This document shows positions 1 to 6,430 of a stretch of DNA of 8,159 bases, one piece after another. Position 1 is the stretch's first letter. Each line of letters starts with the position of its first letter. Under the pieces are notes generated by a model, which worked only from the letters and a program-made list of their open reading frames with translations, did no database searches and was not told where the DNA came from. Origin of the DNA: an uncultured Verrucomicrobiota bacterium. GTDB taxonomy: Bacteria; Verrucomicrobiota; Verrucomicrobiia; Limisphaerales; UBA9464. The translations under genes and the position numbers were made by a program. The stretch is from the NCBI GenBank assembly GCA_903864375.1, contig CAIPFS010000323.1, positions 1-8,159 on the forward strand, written 5' to 3'.

Positions 1-90
1 ATGTCACCCTCCAATGTCATTCATTTTGTTGGTTTCCGTATTGTCCTGGCCCCAATCGTTACAGTTCCCACCCGTCCATAGGTACAGCGT
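1..90 (+). other. Short leader upstream of the FG-GAP/ASPIC gene
   Basis: This is the non-coding lead-in to the gene starting at 91. An AGGT at 80-83 sits 7 nt before the ATG and is a plausible, if short, Shine-Dalgarno. I see no convincing -35/-10 pair. One frame is open from base 1 to a TAG at 79-81. It could be the tail of an upstream plus-strand gene, but 26 codons with no recognisable motif is not enough to call one. Confidence 0.3.
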
Positions 91-2049
91 ATGAAGCATC
101 ACATCATTTGCCCTGGTTTCGTCATGGTGCTCGCCTTTCTGGGTGTCACCCGTTTCGCTGAATGGCGCGTCTTCGGCGAGGATGCCCGCCAAATTCATAA
201 TCCTCTTGGGACGAACTCCAATGTCATGCCCCTTCTCATGGCGCAGCGAGACGCTCAAGTCCTGGCAGGAAGGAGTTGGCCGGTGTTTCATGATTTCAAG
301 TTTTCTGATCGACTTGCGGAGAGTGGCATTCGCTTTGAGCAACATCCCGTCGAGGATGCCTCCAAATTCTACAAGGCCGTCCACTATGATCATGGGACCG
401 GCTTGACAGTGGCTGACATTGATGGTGACGGGTTTTTGGATGTTTATTTTGTGAACCAGCGCGGTGGAAATGAGTTATGGCGGAACCTGGGAAAAGGGAG
501 GTTCGAAAATATCACGTCAAAAGCCGGGCTCGCTTTGGCCGACAAGGTCAGCGTCACGGCCACATTTGCCGATTTTGACAACGATGGGCTCCCTGACCTT
601 TTTGTCACCACCGTCCGAATGGGAAATGTGCTTTTCAAGAATCTGGGAGGCGGAGTCTTCCGGGATGTGACGGAGGCCGCCGGCTTGAGCGTGAAACGTT
701 CCCGCCACAGTTCAGGCGCTGTGGCCTTCGATTTCAACAGGGACGGACTGCTCGACCTTTTTGTCTGTAATGTCGGTGTCTACACTCGAAACGAGAAAGG
801 GCAGGATGGCTCCTACAGTGGCCGTTCGGACGCCTTTCAAGGGTGGATGTTTCCGGATCGCACCGAGCAAAGCATCCTTTATCAAAACATGGGGGATGGC
901 CGGTTCGAAGACGTGTCGGGAAAGATGGGGTTGGAACACCGGGGCTGGAGCGGTGACGCGACTTTTTGCGATTTGAACCAGGATGGCTTTCCAGATCTCT
1001 ATGTCTTGAGCATGTCGGGCGACGACAAATATTATGAGAACCAGGGGGGCCACGGATTCGTGGACAAGAGTGCGCAATATTTTCCACGAACACCGTGGGG
1101 TTCGATGGGGGTCAAGTTCTTTGACTTCAACCGCGACGGGCAGATGGACTTGTTCGTCACGGACATGCATTCCGACATGACCTCCCGACAGATTGCCGCC
1201 GGGTCGGTGGATTTCACGGACGGTTTTGAAAAGGTGAAGAGCGATCCGTGGTGTTCGCTGGAATGGACCGCGGAACAGGCCAGAAAGGCTGCAAATTGCA
1301 TCCGTGGAAATGCCTTTTACCTCCGTCAAGCCAACGGATCGTTCAAGGAAGTATCGGCGGACATCGGGGCTGAAACCTACTGGCCTTGGGGAGTCAGCGT
1401 GGGCGACTTTAATGCCGATGGTTACGAAGATGTCTTTGTGACGTCAGGGATGGGGTACCCGCTGCGATATGCCGTCAACAATTTGCTGTTGAATAATCAG
1501 GGGCGTGGGTTTCTGGAAAGCGAATTTGTTCTCGGCATCGAACCGAGAAAGGAAGGGGTTACAGAAAAGGTGTTTTTCAAGTTGGATTCGGACGGTGGAG
1601 ATCGAAAGCACCCTCTCGCGAAGGGAAAGACGGGCGAGATTGAGGTGATTGGAACGCTGAGCTCACGATCATCCGCCGCAGTTGATTTGGACAACGATGG
1701 GGATCTGGATTTGGTCACCAATGAATGGAATGGGCCGCCTCAGGTCCTTATCAACGACCTGTCCGATCGGAGGCCAATCCACTACCTGAAGGTCCGTTTG
1801 GTTGGAACACATTCCAATAGGGATGGACTCGGGGCCACTGTCCGGGTTGTCTGCGGTTCCAAGTCCTACACGTCGTACAACGACGGGAAGTCTGGTTACC
1901 TCTCACAAAGCTCCATCCCGCTTTATTTCGGACTCGATCAGGCAACCCAAGTCGACTCGGTCGAGGTTCGATGGTCCTCCGGCACCCTCCAAACGGTGAC
2001 CAGCGGTCTGGCGATCAATACCCTCCTGACAATTGAAGAACCCCGTTAG
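91..2049 (+). CDS. Secreted FG-GAP/VCBS-repeat protein with C-terminal ASPIC/UnbV domain (CRTAC1-like)
   Basis: This is a 652-residue protein predicted to be exported. Residues 1-20 have a basic/polar start (MKHH) and a hydrophobic core, like a signal peptide, though the cleavage site is unclear. Seven calcium-binding-type DxDxDG-like loops, each followed by a hydrophobic strand, begin near residues 109, 161, 214, 294, 345, 439 and 532 (for example DIDGDGFLDVYF and DLDNDGDLDL). This is the pattern of FG-GAP/VCBS repeats that fold as beta-propeller blades. Residues about 566-648 form an ASPIC/UnbV domain, with the hallmark SNRDGLGA, GYLSQ, FGL and VEVRWSSG segments. Such proteins are called CRTAC1 family in bacterial genomes and are abundant in Verrucomicrobia, Planctomycetes and Acidobacteria. 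Their biochemical role is mostly unknown; adhesion or extracellular binding is usually assumed. The ATG at 91 is preferred because it gives the signal peptide and has an AGGT 7 nt upstream. There is no obvious link to the proteasome operon. Confidence 0.9.
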   Translation: MKHHIICPGFVMVLAFLGVTRFAEWRVFGEDARQIHNPLGTNSNVMPLLMAQRDAQVLAGRSWPVFHDFKFSDRLAESGIRFEQHPVEDASKFYKAVHYDHGTGLTVADIDGDGFLDVYFVNQRGGNELWRNLGKGRFENITSKAGLALADKVSVTATFADFDNDGLPDLFVTTVRMGNVLFKNLGGGVFRDVTEAAGLSVKRSRHSSGAVAFDFNRDGLLDLFVCNVGVYTRNEKGQDGSYSGRSDAFQGWMFPDRTEQSILYQNMGDGRFEDVSGKMGLEHRGWSGDATFCDLNQDGFPDLYVLSMSGDDKYYENQGGHGFVDKSAQYFPRTPWGSMGVKFFDFNRDGQMDLFVTDMHSDMTSRQIAAGSVDFTDGFEKVKSDPWCSLEWTAEQARKAANCIRGNAFYLRQANGSFKEVSADIGAETYWPWGVSVGDFNADGYEDVFVTSGMGYPLRYAVNNLLLNNQGRGFLESEFVLGIEPRKEGVTEKVFFKLDSDGGDRKHPLAKGKTGEIEVIGTLSSRSSAAVDLDNDGDLDLVTNEWNGPPQVLINDLSDRRPIHYLKVRLVGTHSNRDGLGATVRVVCGSKSYTSYNDGKSGYLSQSSIPLYFGLDQATQVDSVEVRWSSGTLQTVTSGLAINTLLTIEEPR

Positions 2050-3206
2050 AACCGACCTTCGTGTCCGTGTGACGCCGGCGGGAGATAACCAACGCCCTCA
2101 TATCCGGGATTTCCAGGCCGATAACGGCTGTCAAATTGGGGTGGCGTCGCCTCCAGTTGATTGACGGATGGAGAGACATCATTGCGTCTGTCGATCACGT
2201 TGCCGAAAAAGCGGCATCCGGTGACTTTGGCACCGGCATTCACCGCCAGTTCGTAGCGTGGATATCCTTTCAGGCCGGCGTCCGAGTTGTTCCGATAAAA
2301 GATACAGTCCAGGTAGGTGCTCTCTCCACCCATGTCGTCCACTCCATTCCGATTCCCGGTGAAGGTGCAGTTCTTGATCACGGCGGTTGATTTCCAAAAG
2401 ATTGTCACGACGCCATTGTTGACGAACGGACGTTCGCCGGAATTTTTTGCAACCATATCTTCACCCGTGTTGGAAACGTTTTCGATGAAGAGGCAATTGG
2501 TGATGCGTGCGGCACTTCCTGCCAAAAGATCGACGGCAGCACCGGTTCCCTGGGCACGGTTATTTCGAAAGATGCAATTCTCGATGACGGTGGCACTTTC
2601 TTTGAAGCCCTGATTCTGTATGGAAATTCCGGCTCCGCACGGTTTTGTGAAGTTATCGACAATTTCGAGATTCCGCAAAATGGGGGAGGACCTTCCAAAA
2701 ACCTTGATGGCTCCTCCGTCGGAATAGAAAAAGAAGTTCTTGGGTATCGTTGTGGCAGGTTCAAGCTCCCGGGTCCGTTCCCGTGTCAAAAATCCATTGG
2801 CACCAGTCACCTTGAATCCCTGCAAAATCGTGTTCGATGAGATGCCATCTCCCAAATAGATGACGTGATTGACGGCAGCTGGGAAACCGTCTTCGGAAGG
2901 AAGTCCCAGTAGTGGATTTCGGGCGGACAGTGTGACTTCACCGGCGGCCAGCAAGTGGATTCCATCGTGGCGCCGGTTCAACCAAATCAATGCCTGCCGT
3001 TTTGTTGCCGGTCGATATTCGCCCTGGTGAACGTGAACTGTCTTATTGGTCGGATTGGCTGCCGCGAGGTTCAGGGCATCTTGAATTTCATCGCCGGGAT
3101 AAACGTGGTAACCATCCTCAGAAAGGCCGATTGCCGCGTGAGGACGGATTCCGACGCAAAAAAAGGCCAGCCAAAGGATAAGCCGTCGTAGCGAAGTGGA
3201 ATTCAT
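2046..3206 (-). CDS. Secreted right-handed parallel beta-helix repeat protein
   Basis: The protein has 386 residues from the chosen ATG at 3206. The reading frame stays open up to 3284, but the 3206 start places a typical signal peptide at the N-terminus: basic MNSTSLRR, hydrophobic LILWLAFFCVGI, then a PHAA cleavage-like site near residue 25. The mature part opens with the classic beta-helix entry (IQDALNLAAANP, then VHVHQGEYRP). Short, regularly spaced strands follow, of the type VIENCIFRNN, ITNCLFIENV, VIKNCTFTGN, YLDCIFYRNN and VTGCRFFGN. These N-C-x-F-x-x-N rungs are the signature of pectate-lyase-like parallel beta-helices. I see no specific catalytic set, so a polysaccharide-active or surface-binding role is only a guess. 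No membrane anchor or sorting domain is visible at the C-terminus. The gene follows pafA on the same strand after 111 nt that hold a candidate promoter, so it is probably transcribed independently. Its TAA stop overlaps the TAG of the convergent gene. Confidence 0.85.
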   Translation of the reverse strand: MNSTSLRRLILWLAFFCVGIRPHAAIGLSEDGYHVYPGDEIQDALNLAAANPTNKTVHVHQGEYRPATKRQALIWLNRRHDGIHLLAAGEVTLSARNPLLGLPSEDGFPAAVNHVIYLGDGISSNTILQGFKVTGANGFLTRERTRELEPATTIPKNFFFYSDGGAIKVFGRSSPILRNLEIVDNFTKPCGAGISIQNQGFKESATVIENCIFRNNRAQGTGAAVDLLAGSAARITNCLFIENVSNTGEDMVAKNSGERPFVNNGVVTIFWKSTAVIKNCTFTGNRNGVDDMGGESTYLDCIFYRNNSDAGLKGYPRYELAVNAGAKVTGCRFFGNVIDRRNDVSPSVNQLEATPPQFDSRYRPGNPGYEGVGYLPPASHGHEGRF

Positions 3207-3219
3207 TTTCAGTGCTTCA

Positions 3220-3236
3220 CCGGGAACCCATCCCGG
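3220..3236 (-). repeat. Short hairpin in the leader of the beta-helix gene
   Basis: CCGGGA at 3220-3225 pairs with TCCCGG at 3231-3236 around a 5-nt loop, giving a 6-bp GC-rich stem that ends 13 nt before the ATG at 3206. No T tract follows on either strand, so it is not an intrinsic terminator. In RNA it would lie next to the weak GGTGA ribosome-binding region and could affect translation initiation. That is inference, and a stem this short may be chance. Confidence 0.3.
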
Positions 3237-3250
3237 GAATCTGTTCGACT

Positions 3251-3268
3251 GTCCATCGTTCGATGGAC
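3251..3268. repeat. Perfect 18-bp inverted repeat in the spacer (possible operator)
   Basis: GTCCATCG at 3251-3258 and CGATGGAC at 3261-3268 are exact reverse complements separated by 2 nt. There is no U-tract on either side, so it does not look like an intrinsic terminator. It overlaps the poorly conserved -10 candidate of the beta-helix gene, which is where a dimeric repressor would bind. The repeat is seen directly; the operator role is inference. Confidence 0.45.
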
Positions 3269-3284
3269 GACTTGAAACTGTCAA
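3255..3284 (-). promoter_or_regulatory. Candidate sigma70-type promoter for the beta-helix gene
   Basis: On the minus strand a perfect TTGACA (3284-3279) is followed after 18 nt by AACGAT (3260-3255), which matches TATAAT at only three positions but keeps the A at position 2 and the T at position 6. Transcription would start near 3248, leaving a leader of roughly 40 nt. The strong -35, the intergenic position and the inverted repeat over the -10 support it. The weak -10 keeps confidence low. Confidence 0.3.
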
Positions 3285-3317
3285 TCCTCTCTCTCGATTG
3301 GATCACGTCCTTGTCGA

Positions 3318-4760
3318 TCAAAGTTCCCGGGGGGGGATTTCCGGATCAGACTTGTCCAGCAATGACGTCCCTACAGGGACAAATGCCGGTAATACAGGGT
3401 CAAACGGGTCGGTCAGGAACACGTGCTGCTGTTCATCCAGGCGCAGATGGTGCCAGTCGATCTCATAGCCTTCCGGATGCCCCTTCAATTGTGCCAGAGC
3501 GATGGAGCGGGCTGCGGCCCTAGTGTCCTGGGGGGGGTGATCGAGTGTGGATGGGGCTTCGAGCCGGTCCGCCCAGGGCCCGTTCAGGTCGGCCATGGCC
3601 AGTCCCAGGCTTCGGGACGGATCGAGGTGATGGTATTCGAGGTCTTGCGCTTCCAGCCACGGGTCGGTCCATTCCAGATTTTCGCTTTCGCGAAAGGCGT
3701 CCAGCAGGTGTTTCTTGGTGATCCAGTCGATGACGCCCACCAGAGAACCCAGGTCTCCCGCCAGACCGGCTTCGGCCCGTCTCCAAAGCTCCAGAACGGC
3801 GTCCGTCTCGGGATTCCGCCCGGCAAATTCCCGAACGGCATGCTTTCGGAATGCGGAGAGAAGTTCCACCGGATTGGCCTCCGTGCCATCCATCAGCCGG
3901 ACCCTCCAGGGAGGTGCGGGTTGGTGGGACAATTCCCGGAGCACACGAACGGCATCCATCAAAATGACCCGGGGAAGGGCATTGATCTCGAGGAGGTCCA
4001 GCACGAGTCGGGTGGCCCCCACCTTGAGATAGAGAGCGGAGGGAAGGACGTTGGTGTCCCCATGAAGGAGATGCAGCCGACGGTAGGTCAGCGGGTCTGC
4101 CAGGGGTTCATCGCGGGTATTGATGATGGCCCGGTTGTGTTGAACCCACTCATAAAAATCGTTTTCGATGAAATCGGCCCGCTGGGAGATCTGGAATCCA
4201 CCCGAAACGTCGGGGCCGTGAACTTCCTTTGATCCGGCCCTGTGGCCCCCGATTCCCATGCGGCCTGTTCCGGTGAACAAAACCCTCAGTGTCAGGAAAG
4301 CCAGCAGGCTGAAGACGTTTTCTTCGGTCAACGGGGCTTGACGAAGCATCGAGTAGTTTTCATGACAGCCGAAAGTGGCCCCGGTCCGGTGATCGATGTT
4401 ATTTCGAAACAACTGGGCGCGATCCTGAAGTCCCAGTGCGGTCACCGCCTTGAGGAGAAGCCGATCACCCGCTCGATCGTATCGGACGACATCGATCGCA
4501 CTGGCGCACTCCGGCGTGCAGTACTCGATGTGGCCCATGTCGATGTAAAGGCGGCCTCCATTGAAGAGGAATCCACCGTTGCCAGGCGGCTCCTCCCAAT
4601 CCCGTTCATGGAGGTCGATCAGCCCGTAACGCTGCTGATCGAAGATCCAATCGCGAATCTGATGGACCAGTGGCGTCCCGCCATGGGTGGGCTGCACCAG
4701 ACAACCGTATTCGGTCTCAAGACCTGTAATCCGGCGGGGAAAGGGGCCGCTGGGGGTCAC
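3318..4760 (-). CDS. pafA: PafA-type UBact/Pup ligase (proteasome accessory factor A)
   Basis: This is the predicted ligase that uses ATP to activate the C-terminal glutamate of UBact and couple it to substrate lysines through an isopeptide bond. The product has 480 residues from a GTG start; actinobacterial PafA is about 450. Visible hallmarks are ITGLETEYG (residues 11-19, with E15 and E17 as likely Mg-binding glutamates), RLYIDMGHIEYCTPEC (70-85, with D74 at the catalytic-base position), the NNIDHRTGATFGCHENY region (120-136), and INTRDEPLAD (213-222). The C-terminal part around residues 344-453 follows the PafA pattern (VIDWITKKHLL, QDLEYH, HPPQDTRA, IDWHHLRLDE, TDPFDPV) rather than the Dop pattern, and no Dop-type loop is present. 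The GTG overlaps the prcA stop as GTGA. The frame extends upstream to an ATG at 4982, but that would be buried in prcA and adds non-homologous sequence. No Shine-Dalgarno is visible before the GTG, which suggests coupling to prcA translation. Two 8-nt G/C homopolymers (3329-3336, 3530-3537) lie in the gene. Confidence 0.92.
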   Translation of the reverse strand: MTPSGPFPRRITGLETEYGCLVQPTHGGTPLVHQIRDWIFDQQRYGLIDLHERDWEEPPGNGGFLFNGGRLYIDMGHIEYCTPECASAIDVVRYDRAGDRLLLKAVTALGLQDRAQLFRNNIDHRTGATFGCHENYSMLRQAPLTEENVFSLLAFLTLRVLFTGTGRMGIGGHRAGSKEVHGPDVSGGFQISQRADFIENDFYEWVQHNRAIINTRDEPLADPLTYRRLHLLHGDTNVLPSALYLKVGATRLVLDLLEINALPRVILMDAVRVLRELSHQPAPPWRVRLMDGTEANPVELLSAFRKHAVREFAGRNPETDAVLELWRRAEAGLAGDLGSLVGVIDWITKKHLLDAFRESENLEWTDPWLEAQDLEYHHLDPSRSLGLAMADLNGPWADRLEAPSTLDHPPQDTRAAARSIALAQLKGHPEGYEIDWHHLRLDEQQHVFLTDPFDPVLPAFVPVGTSLLDKSDPEIPPREL

Positions 4761-5479
4761 GCCAAATCGTGGGGGTTCAGGCTTCGATAACGGGCGCGAG
4801 AGGAGCTCCGGCGATCCAGAAGGGCCAACTCCAGCCCGGGCTCGGGAATACTCCAGTCGATCGACGGCTCGACGGTTGGGCCGATGAACGATTTCCCCGT
4901 GGTCAGCGCGCGCCAGGCGAGGATCAGCCGTGCCACGACCTCCCGGAGTCCGAGGTCTTCCGTCAATTGCCCCAGAAGCCATTCGATGGCTGCCGACTCA
5001 CTTTTCGACGAGGGGTGGGCGACCGCCACCGGGCCGGTCAGATATCGAACAGAGCCATCGTAGGACACCCGCGCCAGGACGTCGCTCTGCCTGTCGCCAC
5101 CCAATTCCGCCAGGACCAGCTCGACAAGAAAAGGAGCTGCGAACACCTGTTCGAAGCTGTTTTTCAACGCAGGGCAGAGCGAAAAATTCAAGAGACGCCG
5201 GGCCGTGACGTCGGCAGGGTCGCGCGTAAATCCCTCCAGATGGGCGGCTTCAATGGCGGTCTGGCGGAGACGTTCGATGTCCACGGAATGCCCCAGGGCT
5301 GCCAGGGCGAGGCGGTCATAGATTTCAAACACCTTGGACTGACCGATTCCGACACCCATCAACAAAATACCTTCGGGGCGCGAAACGGCAAAGATCGGTG
5401 TGGCATCCTTGAGCTGGTCGCGGATGTACTCCCGCCGGTTGGCGACTGCTTCGAGCCAGCGGTAGGGTTCGTCGGTCAT
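4757..5479 (-). CDS. prcA: 20S proteasome alpha subunit PrcA
   Basis: This 240-residue alpha subunit forms the outer heptameric rings that gate the chamber and dock the ATPase. It aligns by eye with actinobacterial PrcA. The N-terminal H0 helix region is residues about 6-24 (YRWLEAVANRREYIRDQL). The core follows with FAVSRPEGILL, then SKVFEIYDRLALAALG (48-63), where K49 sits at the position of the conserved alpha-pocket lysine and YDR is conserved. Further on are LEGFTRDPADVTARRL (81-96), VELVLAEL (119-126) and RVSYDGS (137-143). It lacks the long acidic C-terminal tail of some actinobacterial PrcA proteins and ends at LNPHDLA. The N-terminus is not threonine-exposed, as expected for an inactive alpha subunit. 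Its ATG overlaps the prcB stop (ATGA) and has a full AGGAGG Shine-Dalgarno 7 nt upstream, inside prcB. Its own stop overlaps the pafA GTG. Confidence 0.93.
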   Translation of the reverse strand: MTDEPYRWLEAVANRREYIRDQLKDATPIFAVSRPEGILLMGVGIGQSKVFEIYDRLALAALGHSVDIERLRQTAIEAAHLEGFTRDPADVTARRLLNFSLCPALKNSFEQVFAAPFLVELVLAELGGDRQSDVLARVSYDGSVRYLTGPVAVAHPSSKSESAAIEWLLGQLTEDLGLREVVARLILAWRALTTGKSFIGPTVEPSIDWSIPEPGLELALLDRRSSSRARYRSLNPHDLA

Positions 5480-6231
5480 GGCCGGGCCTCCTGCCAGAAT
5501 TGGGCCTGTTCGTTCCGGGTAAAGGAGCGGATGCCGTCCCGGTTGAGGAGCTTGAGCGTAGCAAAGTCATTCTGGGCCGGATCGACGCCACCTGTCGCCG
5601 CATCGAATTCCGCTGCCGTCATGAGCAGCCGGTTGGCCAGCTGTACTGCTTCAGGAAGAGGCAGGGTGGCGGGGTGCGGCCCCCATTTTTCGAGGTAATG
5701 CAGCACACTCTTCACGCTAGCGGATCCGGAGCCGGAACCAGCATACGCGGCTGCCTCAAATTGGGCGCCGAGGGGATCATAAAAATAGATCGACGGTTTT
5801 CCGGTGGTGGCATCAACGCCGGCAAATAGTGGCGCCACGACTCCAAAGCCCTGAAGGGTTCCTGGAAGGTTTTCCCTCAAAAGGCGCGAAAGCGCCCGGA
5901 GTTTGGCGGCCAGACTCATCGGCTGAAGCTGGCTCCGTCGATAGAACTCGAAGGATGTCTGGAGCGTCCGGGCCATTTCGAGTGCCACCGACGGGCTTCC
6001 AGCAATGGCGATCAATGAGTGGGCGTCCAATTCGAGGATTTTTTCGGTGGTGTCAGAGAAGACCACATTACCCGCGGTGGCCCGATGGTCTCCAGCGACC
6101 AGGACTCCGTCCGCGCAATGAAAGGCAAAAACAGTGGTCCCTTCCAGACGGGGTGAGGGACCTCCCGACCGCTCGATACCGCTCACCGCCACGCTGTGAC
6201 GTGGCAGCAGGGAAAGAAAGTCACCGTTCAT
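5476..6231 (-). CDS. prcB: 20S proteasome beta subunit PrcB, with propeptide
   Basis: This is the proteolytic subunit of the inner rings, an Ntn hydrolase that becomes active by self-cleavage in front of a threonine. The product has 251 residues. A 31-residue propeptide ends at LEG, followed by TTVFAF, so T32 is the predicted catalytic nucleophile (mature Thr1) and the mature subunit is about 220 residues. The other active-site residues fall at the exact expected spacing: D48 (mature Asp17, in VAGDHRATAGN) and K64 (mature Lys33, in DTTEKILEL). The YAGSGSGSASV segment (163-173) and FDAATGGVD (209-217) match the conserved serine and aspartate regions of PrcB. The subunit should therefore be catalytically competent. 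The start ATG overlaps the ubact TGA as ATGA, and the stop overlaps the prcA ATG. A GGACGGG lies upstream of the start as a weak ribosome-binding site, so translation is probably coupled to that of ubact. Confidence 0.95.
   Translation of the reverse strand: MNGDFLSLLPRHSVAVSGIERSGGPSPRLEGTTVFAFHCADGVLVAGDHRATAGNVVFSDTTEKILELDAHSLIAIAGSPSVALEMARTLQTSFEFYRRSQLQPMSLAAKLRALSRLLRENLPGTLQGFGVVAPLFAGVDATTGKPSIYFYDPLGAQFEAAAYAGSGSGSASVKSVLHYLEKWGPHPATLPLPEAVQLANRLLMTAAEFDAATGGVDPAQNDFATLKLLNRDGIRSFTRNEQAQFWQEARP
5487..5492 (-). promoter_or_regulatory. Strong Shine-Dalgarno for prcA
   Basis: The minus strand reads AGGAGG at 5492-5487, 7 nt before the prcA ATG at 5479. It lies inside the last codons of prcB. 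It is the best ribosome-binding site in the operon and settles the prcA start. It suggests that prcA is initiated strongly in its own right as well as by coupling. Confidence 0.7.
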
Positions 6232-6398
6232 TCGCCCGTCCGTTGGCGGTACCGCTTGGCTTGTTCCGGGTCCACCTTCCGCATTCGTTTAAGTAATTCC
6301 TCGGTGTTTGGCTTCTCCACCTTGGGTTCCCGGGGACCGTCGCCGCCACCGGAAGGTGACGGAGATGCCGGACGTGGTTTTTCAATGGTATCAGGCAT
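6228..6398 (-). CDS. ubact: UBact, Pup-like ubiquitin-type protein tag
   Basis: This small gene encodes 56 residues, the covalent degradation tag of the system. It begins MPDTIEKPRPASPSPSGGGD, a Pro/Ser/Gly-rich and presumably disordered N-terminal half. A charged, helix-prone C-terminal half follows from residue 31 (NTEELLKRMRKVDPEQ, then AKRYRQRTGE). The end matches the Pup pattern Y-x-Q-x-x-G-(Q/E): here Y50, Q52, G55, E56, compared with AYVQKGGQ in Mycobacterium Pup. The high charge, lack of cysteine, size and position between dop and prcB all fit UBact, the Pup homologue described in Gram-negative bacteria. The terminal residue is glutamate, the ligation-ready form. Six lysines (7, 26, 29, 37, 41, 48) could in principle accept another tag. 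The ATG at 6398 is set by an in-frame TGA at 6422-6420 and an AGGA at 6412-6409, 10 nt upstream. The stop overlaps the prcB ATG. Identification rests on pattern and context, with no database search. Confidence 0.93.
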   Translation of the reverse strand: MPDTIEKPRPASPSPSGGGDGPREPKVEKPNTEELLKRMRKVDPEQAKRYRQRTGE

Positions 6399-6408
6399 GG
6401 GAATGGGT

Positions 6409-6412
6409 TCCT
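6409..6412 (-). promoter_or_regulatory. Shine-Dalgarno for ubact
   Basis: AGGA on the minus strand (6412-6409) lies 10 nt before the ubact ATG, in the 32-nt gap after dop. It matters because it supports a separate start for a gene short enough to be missed. An in-frame stop just upstream leaves this as the only ATG that yields the full tag. Confidence 0.5.
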
Positions 6413-6430
6413 GTTTCGATCATCTGGCCG

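Noticed and set aside
1..81. C-terminal tail of an upstream plus-strand gene
   Set aside because: It is open for only 26 codons, all three forward frames are open for much of this stretch, and no motif is recognisable.
712..1329. Minus-strand open frame (205 codons) within the FG-GAP gene
   Set aside because: It is antisense to the well-supported repeat protein; the repetitive DxDxDG coding produces the apparent frame.
3251..3268. The inverted repeat as an intrinsic terminator for pafA
   Set aside because: No T-rich run follows it on the minus strand, and its sequence is not GC-dense. An operator or another role fits better.
3207..3284. Extension of the beta-helix gene to an ATG at 3284
   Set aside because: The extra 26 residues would bury the signal peptide. 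The ATG at 3206 puts the basic and hydrophobic segments at the N-terminus.
3423..4232. Plus-strand open frame (269 codons) opposite pafA
   Set aside because: It lies wholly within pafA in antisense, and no family motif is visible. It is a codon-bias shadow.
4761..4982. Upstream ATG extension of pafA to 4982
   Set aside because: The added 74 residues lie inside prcA in another frame and resemble nothing in PafA. The GTG at 4760 overlapping the prcA stop places the conserved ITGLETEYG at the usual distance from the N-terminus.
4769..5698. Long plus-strand open frame (309 codons) opposite prcA and prcB
   Set aside because: It is antisense to two genes with intact proteasome motifs and reads as low-complexity Arg/Gly/Pro-rich sequence. 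It is a shadow of GC-rich coding DNA.
6390..6423. A 10-codon ORF starting ATG at 6423 on the minus strand, overlapping the ubact start
   Set aside because: It is out of frame with ubact, has no Shine-Dalgarno of its own and no recognisable content. A leader-peptide role cannot be supported.
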